Origin: a virus
IMG/VR virus record: IMGVR_UViG_3300042455_003388
Span: 1 to 54,351 of that record
DNA: 54,351 nt
Direction: 5' to 3' (one strand)
The notes under the pieces were generated by a model that made no database searches, was not told the origin of the DNA, and saw only the letters and a program-made list of their open reading frames with translations. Shown here piece after piece: positions 33,022 through 40,221 of this stretch (its first letter is position 1; every line of letters starts with the position of its first letter). The position numbers were made by a program, and so were the translations under genes.

Positions 33022-33440
33022 TAAAAAAGTCGTTTAATATTTTTCTTTGCGAATATTTTATACTTGCCATCCAACTCACGGATAATTCGATCTTGGTATG
33101 CAGAACCTAATTCATTAAACAGTGTCTCATACGGCGCAGTCATAAATTCAGCAATTGCTGTAAACCTTTCAACCGCAGACATATCGTCAGACTTTAATCG
33201 GTCATCAAAGTAATAATAGATTTCTGCTAAAACTGATTTGCTGTTTTTTCGTGTTTTCTCAAAGTCCCCAGAATACGGTGACTCTTTGTAGATTTTGTAT
33301 AAATCTTCTTGAAGCTTTGTTTCAATATAGTCTTCGTATAAATCCCCAGTTGCTTCTTGAACTACTTTAATTTCACCAAATAGTTCATAGTCAATATCCC
33401 CACGGTTAAAACTATTGTTAAATATTTTATCTTCTTTCAT
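33021..33440 (-). CDS. hypothetical protein between gp41-C and gp47
   Basis: 139 residues, mainly α-helical, acidic N-terminus, basic C-terminus (KYKIFAKKNIKRLF). No family recognised. It lies 5 bases after the helicase C-part and shares a base with gp47, so is co-transcribed with replication/recombination genes. It could be a replication accessory protein by context alone. Confidence 0.6.
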   Translation of the reverse strand: MKEDKIFNNSFNRGDIDYELFGEIKVVQEATGDLYEDYIETKLQEDLYKIYKESPYSGDFEKTRKNSKSVLAEIYYYFDDRLKSDDMSAVERFTAIAEFMTAPYETLFNELGSAYQDRIIRELDGKYKIFAKKNIKRLF

Positions 33441-33445
33441 ACTTG

Positions 33446-34567
33446 TTATTCGTTAATAATTTGTGAATCGGGGTCTTCGGTTATGGACATATAATCATAA
33501 TCAATTAAAAACTTTTTTCGAGAATTTTTGTATCCGTCATCTCGATTCGCTAACAGTTTTAACATATACTCACGGTTGGCGTGCATAATTTCATCTTGGA
33601 TGATACCAAACATAGCATCCACCGTATGACCTAAACCCGAAGACTCGGAAATATTAGTAATATTCAAATCAGTACTGCCGAAACCACTTCTGTTGACTTG
33701 AGTTGCTGTGATAATTGCCCATTCATTTCGCATTGCCATGGCACGTAGGTCTTCAGCGATTTGTTTAATTTTCATATACATATTTTCGCTGTTTGGATTT
33801 CTCCAGTTTTTCAAGATATTAATGTAATCCAGGACAATTACTTTGAATTTAATACCTTTCATCTCTTCCATTTTCCTTAGATACATTTCCAAATCGGGAA
33901 CACCTGCAGATGAAGTCGGAAATTCTTTTACAAATAATTTACCAGGCATCTGTAAATTGTTATAACCGATGCCTGCTAATTTTTTCTTAACCGCAACTTT
34001 GTCTCTGGCAAAGTCACCATATTCTCGCATACTGATTCCAAGCATATTTGCACCCAAACGTTTGATTACTTTACGGTCTCGCATCTCTAAAGAGATTACT
34101 GCAGTATTATAACCAAGTTTTACAGAATTAGATGCCACGTTTGCTAACCAGATAGAATTGTGACTTAATATACCGTTTGTATAGAACCTACGATTCTCAT
34201 CTGAAAGTTGTAAATCATACATATTCTCGTATGTGCCAGTTTGGTTGATTGAATAAATCATCTCTGGTCCACTATCAGTGAGTATGTAATCACCTATTTC
34301 TAGTTCATTGATAAATGTTTCAGAAAAAGCATTCAAGCCAGAAGAACATTTATACACAATATGAGTGTCAGCAGCACGTAAATTGAAAGATTCTGTTTTA
34401 ATCTCCCATACTTCGTATTCTACTGTTTTGCCTATTGCTTTAATATCAACCCACCCGGTATCTGTTAAAACTTCAAATTCTTCTGTTCTATCTCCAAAAG
34501 TGAATGTTTCTACAAATTTTTTATACGGTCTTTCTTCTTCTGTTTTTTGAATAAAATCTTTTTGCAT
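33446..34567 (-). CDS. 41: replicative helicase gp41, C-part, fused to split-intein IntC
   Basis: 373 residues from the ATG at 34567 (a TTG six codons upstream is less likely). Residues 1-137 are an intein C-fragment: VLTDTGWVDI, block B-like AADTH, NELEIGDYILTDSG, and RFYTNGILSHN at the end; Ser138 starts the extein. The extein is the C-terminal RecA-like domain of a DnaB-family helicase: AVISLEMRDRKVIKR, VIVLDYINIL (Walker B), ITATQVNRSG (sensor/H4) and LANRDDG. The P-loop lysine is on the other gene at 36339-37031. Together the exteins give about 433 residues (T4 gp41: 475). Confidence 0.93.
   Translation of the reverse strand: MQKDFIQKTEEERPYKKFVETFTFGDRTEEFEVLTDTGWVDIKAIGKTVEYEVWEIKTESFNLRAADTHIVYKCSSGLNAFSETFINELEIGDYILTDSGPEMIYSINQTGTYENMYDLQLSDENRRFYTNGILSHNSIWLANVASNSVKLGYNTAVISLEMRDRKVIKRLGANMLGISMREYGDFARDKVAVKKKLAGIGYNNLQMPGKLFVKEFPTSSAGVPDLEMYLRKMEEMKGIKFKVIVLDYINILKNWRNPNSENMYMKIKQIAEDLRAMAMRNEWAIITATQVNRSGFGSTDLNITNISESSGLGHTVDAMFGIIQDEIMHANREYMLKLLANRDDGYKNSRKKFLIDYDYMSITEDPDSQIINE
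34157..34567 (-). other. split intein C-fragment (gp41 IntC), 137 residues
   Basis: Ends GILSHN followed by S+1. It is clearly related to the TerL IntC at 12472-12915: the shared elements are DTGWV, AAD-x-H-I, LEIGDYI-T-G, M-DL and RFYTNGILSHN. It contains almost all intein blocks, so the split lies before block B. Confidence 0.9.
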
Positions 34568-34621
34568 ATTTTTTATTTTAATCAATACAATTTGCTGATA
34601 CTTTAATTTTCTCGGAATTTT

Positions 34622-35137
34622 TTACCAGTTTGAATTAGTTGAATTTGTTTTTATGTGTTTATCATAACTAATAATTATTTCCTCTAGATCTTTTTTAAGT
34701 GATTCCATAAGTTCAATCCAATTTTTTTTAAATAAACAAGATTTTGATGTGCCTGGATATTCTTCCTGGGGTTCTAATATTAGAAAGCTGCCATTACAAT
34801 CACTGGATGAATATTTTACATTGTCAACAATTATTTTGTATTTAAAATCTTTCATAAGGATTTTTATTGTATATGAATACCAAAAGGTAAGACCGTTATT
34901 AGAAATTTCTTTTATAGTACCTTTTATTATAATAATACCGTTTTCCTTATCATCATTTTGAATAACTTCTTTAGATGATTTCCATTTTTCGGCAATAAAA
35001 AATTTTGTATCTGAATAAATCTCATCTTTTGTTTTTTCTACAGAATCAATTTTCTCCCATGTAAAGTTTTTCTGAGAATACGAATAAAAAGATGATAACA
35101 TCATTAGTGCAATCATTAGATACTTAATAGTTTTCAT
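34622..35137 (-). CDS. secreted DUF4468-like protein, probable Bacteroidota-derived cargo
   Basis: 171 residues. A signal peptide is visible (MKTIKYLMIALMMLSSFYSYSQ, cleavage near residue 21; hydrophobic core 6-16), followed by TWEKIDSVEKTKDEIYSDTKFFIAEKW, DDKENGIIIIKGTI and a strand-rich middle, the pattern of DUF4468 (TBP-like fold), a family common in Bacteroidota secreted proteins. It lies between the helicase C-part and the homing endonuclease, inside the broken gp41 gene. The most likely explanation is a gene captured from a host genome. Its effect on infection is unknown. Confidence 0.7.
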   Translation of the reverse strand: MKTIKYLMIALMMLSSFYSYSQKNFTWEKIDSVEKTKDEIYSDTKFFIAEKWKSSKEVIQNDDKENGIIIIKGTIKEISNNGLTFWYSYTIKILMKDFKYKIIVDNVKYSSSDCNGSFLILEPQEEYPGTSKSCLFKKNWIELMESLKKDLEEIIISYDKHIKTNSTNSNW

Positions 35138-35191
35138 TTAAGTTATTTTTAGTTTGTTTATAGAATAATTATAATTTATATGAAAAAATAA

Positions 35192-36280
35192 TTAATTAGT
35201 TTTATTAATAAAATTAACACAATCGGAAATAACTTTCTCTGGATTATTTCGATAATCATTTTCCCATACAACTAATACTTGGTATCCACATTTTTCTATT
35301 AAATGTATCTTTTCAGTGTGAGCATCCCAAATTTCCTTTGCGGTTTTTTGTATCATTTTGTGGAAATACGTTGATTCATAAGTAGAAGGATTACAATGCC
35401 AATAATCACCATTGAACTCAATAATTTTTTTGTCAATTACAAAGTCGTATGCAAAACACTTTTGTACTTCTGGAAAAAATCGAAAATATTGTTTTTGCCC
35501 GTTAAGTGCACAGTAATAAGTAGTGGAAGGCTCTAATTGGTCAACTATAGATTTAATTAATTCTAATTCAACAGAAGAGTATATGGTTTTACAAATTTTT
35601 GTGAACTCACCGTTTTTGTATTTTTCTTCAATCTTTTTGCTCCATTTTATATGTCTTTCTTTCCATACCTCAGGGCCTAAATCTGAACCATATTTGTCAA
35701 TACATTTTTCTAAAGTAAACGTTCTTTGTCTTTCCTTTTGCATTTCTTTAGCATCTTTAATTGTATATCCTTTGTTTAACCAATATTCCAATTCTAAAGG
35801 TGTTCTGCCTTTATATAATTCAGGATTATTTCGTATTTTATCTAAAAATACGCCAACCATTGAATTTGTTTGCTTCTTTTGTTGTGCTAAAGCTTCTTCT
35901 TTAGAATATCCTTTGTTTTCCCAATATTCTATTGTATTAAAATGCTGTCCAGGGTTTTCCTGTTTAGATTTACTTATGTTCTTTCCTCTTTTATTATAAG
36001 AGCTGTTAATCTTATTAACAGCTTGCTCATAAGTTAATCCGAACTTTTCCATCTGCCACTGTGGGTTTGTTGTTAATTTAGCGGTCGCTGTTTTGTTTTT
36101 TAATTCATTGACTTTAGTAACCGCTTCATTATACGTTAAACCAAATTTTTGTATCTGATAATCTACAGAATACGGATTAGATTTTTTCCCCTGTATCTCT
36201 TTAATTTTAATCAATGCTTCCTCTTCTGATAATCCAAACTTTGTCATTTGATAACTGACGTCTTTCCAACTTTTTCTCAT
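35192..36280 (-). CDS. Vsr-like (EDxHD) homing endonuclease inside the broken gp41 gene
   Basis: 362 residues. The N-terminal ~190 residues are at least four or five short repeats of about 30-45 residues with a KFGLTYEEAVxKI or YWxNKGYTxEEA core (WQMEKFGLTYEQAVNKI, QIQKFGLTYNEAVTKV, MTKFGLSEEEALIKI), probably DNA-binding modules. The C-terminal ~110 residues carry the nuclease: YDFVIDKKIIEFNGDYWHCNP, then W-D-x-x-x-x-K and QVLVVWENDYRNNP. This half is strongly similar to the endonuclease at 12896-14023 (shared GDYWHCNP-TYES and QRTFT-x-x-KCI-KYG). The N-terminal halves differ: zinc fingers there, helical repeats here. A hairpin precedes the ATG. Confidence 0.85.
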   Translation of the reverse strand: MRKSWKDVSYQMTKFGLSEEEALIKIKEIQGKKSNPYSVDYQIQKFGLTYNEAVTKVNELKNKTATAKLTTNPQWQMEKFGLTYEQAVNKINSSYNKRGKNISKSKQENPGQHFNTIEYWENKGYSKEEALAQQKKQTNSMVGVFLDKIRNNPELYKGRTPLELEYWLNKGYTIKDAKEMQKERQRTFTLEKCIDKYGSDLGPEVWKERHIKWSKKIEEKYKNGEFTKICKTIYSSVELELIKSIVDQLEPSTTYYCALNGQKQYFRFFPEVQKCFAYDFVIDKKIIEFNGDYWHCNPSTYESTYFHKMIQKTAKEIWDAHTEKIHLIEKCGYQVLVVWENDYRNNPEKVISDCVNFINKTN

Positions 36281-36287
36281 AGTTTGT

Positions 36288-36315
36288 AATGAATATTTTA
36301 AATTATATATTCATT
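36288..36315 (-). promoter_or_regulatory. inverted repeat before the homing endonuclease start
   Basis: Minus-strand arms AATGAATAT and ATATTCATT (9 bp, 10-base AT loop) lie 7 bases before the ATG at 36280. There is no T tract, so it is not a terminator. The other endonuclease gene also has a hairpin just before its ATG. Confidence 0.35.
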
Positions 36316-36338
36316 GGAGAGATGAAAATTTATGCAAA

Positions 36339-37031
36339 TTAATATGGGATAAATCGTTTATGGAATTCACCAATTTCAATTTCTTCAACAACTCCTGTTT
36401 TTTTGTTTCGGACAGCAATTTTGGCATCAGATGTGGTGCATTTACCAATTTTCATTTCACCGATAAAACAAAAAAGAGCTTTGCTGTACCATCCACCGCC
36501 TAAGATTAAATCGAGATAAGGATATCCCGTAGAGAAAGTATCTGATGTTGGTTGCTCGTGGCTGTCGGGATTAAAGAAATCCAAACCTTCGTCAAATCCA
36601 AATTGAATATTATTCCGGTCAGTGATAATCGACTTTGCAGTTTGGACAACATCTTTAATGTTCTCGGCATTGATTTTTGTATTTTTCAGATAGGCTATCA
36701 AATCCATTACTGAAAGATCCAAATTTTTAAATTCAATCCAAGATTGTGCAGTCTCAGAAATCCAGGTTGTGTCGAATTCAGAAAGACGAGTTTCAAAAAT
36801 CATTTCAATTTTGGTCGAAGAAAGGTCATCCCCCAATTCTTGCATTTTTGAAATCTCAACACATTGTGCTGATGTAGGTACTTGAGAGTATTTTTGAATA
36901 AACTCAACAGATATTTCATAAAGTTTTCGAATATCTGGAGAATCAAAAAACCTGGGTTTCACAATATCCAACAGCTCTTTGTTGGCCATCAGATAGTGAT
37001 AAAATATTTTTTCGAGGTGTGGTGCTGTCAT
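36339..37031 (-). CDS. 41: replicative helicase gp41, N-part, fused to split-intein IntN
   Basis: 230 residues from the ATG at 37031 (MTAPHLEKIFYHYL); a TTG start five codons upstream is less likely. Residues 1-197 are the N-terminal helical domain of a DnaB-like helicase up to the first part of the Walker A loop (GGGWYSKALFCFIGEMKIGK). Residue 198 is Cys1 of an intein N-fragment of only 33 residues. The matching C-part is 1.8 kb downstream, after an endonuclease and a DUF4468 gene. Splicing would restore GEMKIGK-S. Role: 5'-3' unwinding at the fork, partner of primase and gp59-type loaders (not seen here). Confidence 0.9.
   Translation of the reverse strand: MTAPHLEKIFYHYLMANKELLDIVKPRFFDSPDIRKLYEISVEFIQKYSQVPTSAQCVEISKMQELGDDLSSTKIEMIFETRLSEFDTTWISETAQSWIEFKNLDLSVMDLIAYLKNTKINAENIKDVVQTAKSIITDRNNIQFGFDEGLDFFNPDSHEQPTSDTFSTGYPYLDLILGGGWYSKALFCFIGEMKIGKCTTSDAKIAVRNKKTGVVEEIEIGEFHKRFIPY
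36342..36440 (-). other. split intein N-fragment (gp41 IntN), 33 residues
   Basis: C-T-T-S-D-A-K-I-A-V... up to FHKRFIPY. It has only the first intein block and is one of the short-IntN (atypical) split type; inserted after the P-loop Lys, as in TerL. Confidence 0.88.
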
Positions 37032-37061
37032 AGATATTATATGCAAAATTAGTTAAATAGT

Positions 37062-37361
37062 TTACACCCAAGGCATATAGGTTAACTTAAATCGATCTTT
37101 ATTTTTTTCCAATTTAATTAGACTATCACTGTTAGGATTTACTAATTTATCCAAAAAAGTTCTTAGTTCTTCAATTGTACTAAAATGATATTTCATTCCT
37201 GACCAAACTTGCTCTGGCAAAAAATCTTTACTTAGTCTATTTAAGTCGTCCAAGGTTGATACCAACGCATAACAGAGGTCGTCATACGTTGGGTAACCAG
37301 GCATTTCTTGATAGACACCAAGTAAGTATTTAATCGGTAATTTAGACTGATTAATTTTCAT
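37062..37361 (-). CDS. hypothetical protein at the gene-40 position
   Basis: 99 residues, no family recognised. Aromatic/acidic helices (YLLGVYQEMPGYPTYDDLCYALVSTLDDL and EELRTFLDKLVNP). It overlaps the UvsX C-gene by 11 bases. In T4 gene 40 lies between uvsX and 41, so this gene occupies that slot; I see no sequence basis to call it gp40. Confidence 0.55.
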   Translation of the reverse strand: MKINQSKLPIKYLLGVYQEMPGYPTYDDLCYALVSTLDDLNRLSKDFLPEQVWSGMKYHFSTIEELRTFLDKLVNPNSDSLIKLEKNKDRFKLTYMPWV

Positions 37362-38061
37362 CTTCTAAAATGGTGTTTGCAATTTCATCGTCTTCCAATT
37401 CGTTGATTTCATTAATATTTGGAAGCATAAATGTTTTCTTGATAATTTTTTCATCCAACTCTTTAAGAACTTCTTGCGTGATTATTTTTGCTGTAAAAAG
37501 TTCATTAGGCTTAATTGAATCTGCAAGGTGGCGAACAGCGATTGTCCTGGAAGTTTCCTTTCCTTCAAAGTAAAGGACTTCCTCGACCCCATTTTCTCGT
37601 GTTACTGTAAAACGAGTATTTGCTATTTCCGCTTGTTCGGCCGGAGACTTCTTATTAAATTCCTTTTCGGTAATAAGTTTACCTCTTTGTATTCCACAAG
37701 TTTCCCAATTCATATACTCTTCTAAGCCAACAAAGCGGTTCATACCGCGAATAAAACTGATGTGAAACTTAATTGGAATTGGTCGAGCAAAACGATTCTT
37801 TGCAGGTTTAGATGTAACAATAATTCCGGTTCGATTAGTTCCATCTTCCTTTAATTGTGCCTTGCTTAGTTGCAATATAATTGAAGCATTGTATATTGCC
37901 CCGCCTCCACCACTGATTGTTTGTCCAGGGATATACGACCCGATCGAATTGTGCATCACAACCCCATCTTTGGACAAATAATGATGTGCAGTTGCAACTT
38001 CAATATCGTACACCGTATTTAAGTCACCCTGTTCTTTTTTAAGAAGTTTTAATTTTTTCAT
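37351..38061 (-). CDS. uvsX: UvsX recombinase, C-part, fused to split-intein IntC
   Basis: 236 residues. Residues 1-38 are a classical IntC (…TVYDIEVATAHHYLSKDGVVMHN), ending His-Asn, followed by Ser39 as the +1 extein residue. The extein begins SIGSYIPGQTISGGGGAIYNAS, the L2 DNA-binding loop region of RecA-like UvsX, then the rest of the core and a C-terminal helical region. The N-part is the gene just upstream, 38 bases away. Spliced UvsX would be about 406 residues (T4: 391). Overlaps the following gene by 11 bases. Confidence 0.93.
   Translation of the reverse strand: MKKLKLLKKEQGDLNTVYDIEVATAHHYLSKDGVVMHNSIGSYIPGQTISGGGGAIYNASIILQLSKAQLKEDGTNRTGIIVTSKPAKNRFARPIPIKFHISFIRGMNRFVGLEEYMNWETCGIQRGKLITEKEFNKKSPAEQAEIANTRFTVTRENGVEEVLYFEGKETSRTIAVRHLADSIKPNELFTAKIITQEVLKELDEKIIKKTFMLPNINEINELEDDEIANTILEDEN
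37948..38061 (-). other. split intein C-fragment (UvsX IntC), 38 residues
   Basis: Blocks F and G (VYDIEVATAHHYL and VVMHN) are present, giving a conventional IntC size as for gp41-1 and NrdJ-1 type split inteins. Starts on its own ATG. Confidence 0.92.
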
Positions 38062-38099
38062 TGTTTGTTTTTATTTTCAGAAATCATACATTTTTGTAC

Positions 38100-39008
38100 T
38101 TATTTAACAAAAATTTCATCACCTTCTTCTAATTCATCAGCAGTAATCCAAGAATCCGTACTTGTAATATCATCTGGGTTAACCAAGAATAAGTGAAGTG
38201 GAGAACATTCAATTTTAATATCACCTTCAAAGTGTAGTTTAATAGTTCGGGTGTTATCATATTTAAATGTATCAACAACCGGCTGTGGTCCATCGATTGT
38301 CATAACCACATCATTAATTTTGATTTCTTCTAGTTTTTTGCAAGTACCGTCTGCCATTTGTACTTCTGTATCACCTAAAGCACAAGCATAAGTGTGGTTT
38401 GTAAATATAAACGGGATTTTAAATTCAGCAAGGTCAGTTGTGATAACTCTAAAAAGTGAACGAAGATCTTGCTGTTTTGTCATATCCTTTTTCTCACTTC
38501 CACTTGCAGCATCTACTTTTTCTTTTGTTGTTGCCAAGTTTCCTAATGAGTCTAACACCAACATAATTTTCGGAAGTTCAGTTCCTTTTTCTTTTGCTTT
38601 GCGTAAAGTGTCACATAAGTTAGCAACAAAGTGTCGGACTTCTAATGAAGTTGCAACTGGTTGGTAGCGAACTTTATCTGGGTCAATTCCAAAATTTCTC
38701 ATTATATCTTCATCCACTGCTGCTTCAGAGTCACAATAAATAATATTGTAACCCATCCTTTGAGCTTCACGGCAAGCATTTAATGTTAAAAAAGTTTTGC
38801 CCGTTCCTGACTCACCCGCAAAACAAATTGAACGAGAATTAGGTATCCCGCCAAAAAGTGAACCCGTTAATTGCGCATTTAATAAATAGTTACCAGTATC
38901 AATCCACTCATCAATTTTTGAAAAAGTATTCCCGGTAATAATTGAACCCTTTGGGTTGATTTTGGATAACACCGTATCCAATTCTGAAAAAGAAAATCCT
39001 TTTGCCAT
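38100..39008 (-). CDS. uvsX: UvsX recombinase, N-part, fused to split-intein IntN
   Basis: 302 residues. Residues 1-208 are the N-terminal RecA core: Walker A CFAGESGTGKTFLTL (about residue 65), Walker B KIMLVLDSLGNL, and the strand IPFIFTNHTYA just before loop L2. Residue 209 is Cys1 of a 94-residue IntN (C-A-L-G-D-T-E-V-Q-M-A-D-G...), with a block B-like SPLHLFLV and an acidic end. UvsX forms filaments on ssDNA and drives strand exchange for recombination-dependent replication. The 45-43C-uvsX-x-41 order matches T4 minus regA. Confidence 0.94.
   Translation of the reverse strand: MAKGFSFSELDTVLSKINPKGSIITGNTFSKIDEWIDTGNYLLNAQLTGSLFGGIPNSRSICFAGESGTGKTFLTLNACREAQRMGYNIIYCDSEAAVDEDIMRNFGIDPDKVRYQPVATSLEVRHFVANLCDTLRKAKEKGTELPKIMLVLDSLGNLATTKEKVDAASGSEKKDMTKQQDLRSLFRVITTDLAEFKIPFIFTNHTYACALGDTEVQMADGTCKKLEEIKINDVVMTIDGPQPVVDTFKYDNTRTIKLHFEGDIKIECSPLHLFLVNPDDITSTDSWITADELEEGDEIFVK
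38103..38384 (-). other. split intein N-fragment (UvsX IntN), 94 residues
   Basis: Begins with Cys after NHTYA, contains DTEVQMADG (block A), ECSPLHLFLV (block B, His) and ends ELEEGDEIFVK. It pairs with the 38-residue IntC 38 bases downstream. No endonuclease lies between. Confidence 0.92.
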
Positions 39009-39022
39009 ATAATTTTTTTATT

Positions 39023-40210
39023 TTAAAAAAGTGCAGTTCGCACAAAAAGCTCTTCAGGTATTGAAGGGATGCCCATTGAATTTAAAAATCGGTTCATTGG
39101 TTCGATAACACATTTTGCAAACTGAATATCATAGTCAACCTCGGGTGCCATTTCAGTAGGGAAACCGCCTGGCAGATATCCAAAGATATTCTGCCCGGCA
39201 GGACCCTTTGATTTTGCATAATAGTATCTAATTTTGTCACCTGATTTGATAAGCTCGTATTTGTTTTTCCATTTTGAGTTATGGACCAAATAGTTATGAT
39301 ACCCGGCAGCTCGAACGTGAATGGGACAATTTGGATTTATTATAAAAGTGTCTCGGTCATTTGCGATTCCTTTCTCATAGTCATTGATACTTGAAGACAT
39401 CGAAATTGCTTCAATATCACTTAACATAAATTCTTCCTTTTCTTTCTTTAAACGTTGAACGAATTTTTTAAGATCCAACTTGTTTCTTTCTTGAAAAAGA
39501 ATAATTAACAAATCTTTTAGTCTTTTTCGAGCAAATGCAGGTGTAGAAGATTGAACAATCTCTACACCCTTTGCATCAATTTTGCTTTGTGGTTGGTAGC
39601 GAATACCATCGCCTTTGCCGGTTTTCCAAGCCTTATCCATAACGTATTTTTTCTTTTTCAAGAAAATAGCTGAATACGAAAGGGTTTCAAATTCTAGGTT
39701 TTGAATATTTTCTGTTCCAGATTTTTCTGCAAATTTTGCAAAATTCTTATCCAAATATTGTTTTAACCTAAGTTTGTAAATTTGATGTATCAGTTCTTCT
39801 GCGGACCCGTTCCAATCACATCCATTAACAACTTCTTGGAAAGTAATATAGACCGAATCTGTATCGCCATAAACTGATACATCATTAATTACTCGTTCAA
39901 CTCTGGTTAGACCAAGCTTTGTGTGCAGCTCTTTATCTCGATACCAAAATTCTGAAAAATAACGATTCATAATACTTTGAACAAACTTGATAAGTTCTTG
40001 TCCTTGAAGCGTAATTGCTTCTGCAACTTTAATATTAAAACCAACAAAGTACGCGGATGCGGTTGCACCATAACAGCTGTTGATAAAGATTTTTATTGCT
40101 TGTTCTTCATTTTTTTTGATGTTCATTAAAGAAGTTAATCTTTCGATTTCAGCTTTAATGTCATCACGACTTGCAGAAACTAAATCAATGTTCGAATATT
40201 TTAAATCCAT
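39023..40210 (-). CDS. 43: DNA polymerase gp43, C-part (motifs B and C)
   Basis: 395 residues. Begins with a short helix (DIKAEIERLTSLMNIKKNEEQ) and continues with motif B (KIFINSCYGA), motif C (VYGDTDSVY, about residue 117), the KKKYVMD-type KKRY motif, the thumb domain, and a C-terminal TALF that resembles the clamp-binding end of T4 gp43. Motif A and the exonuclease are absent; they are on 50970-52370. It sits directly after the clamp gene and before uvsX, the ancestral gp43 position. No intein residues are seen at its N-terminus, so the two halves must associate without splicing. Confidence 0.92.
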   Translation of the reverse strand: MDLKYSNIDLVSASRDDIKAEIERLTSLMNIKKNEEQAIKIFINSCYGATASAYFVGFNIKVAEAITLQGQELIKFVQSIMNRYFSEFWYRDKELHTKLGLTRVERVINDVSVYGDTDSVYITFQEVVNGCDWNGSAEELIHQIYKLRLKQYLDKNFAKFAEKSGTENIQNLEFETLSYSAIFLKKKKYVMDKAWKTGKGDGIRYQPQSKIDAKGVEIVQSSTPAFARKRLKDLLIILFQERNKLDLKKFVQRLKKEKEEFMLSDIEAISMSSSINDYEKGIANDRDTFIINPNCPIHVRAAGYHNYLVHNSKWKNKYELIKSGDKIRYYYAKSKGPAGQNIFGYLPGGFPTEMAPEVDYDIQFAKCVIEPMNRFLNSMGIPSIPEELFVRTALF

Positions 40211-40221
40211 TTTTATATTTT

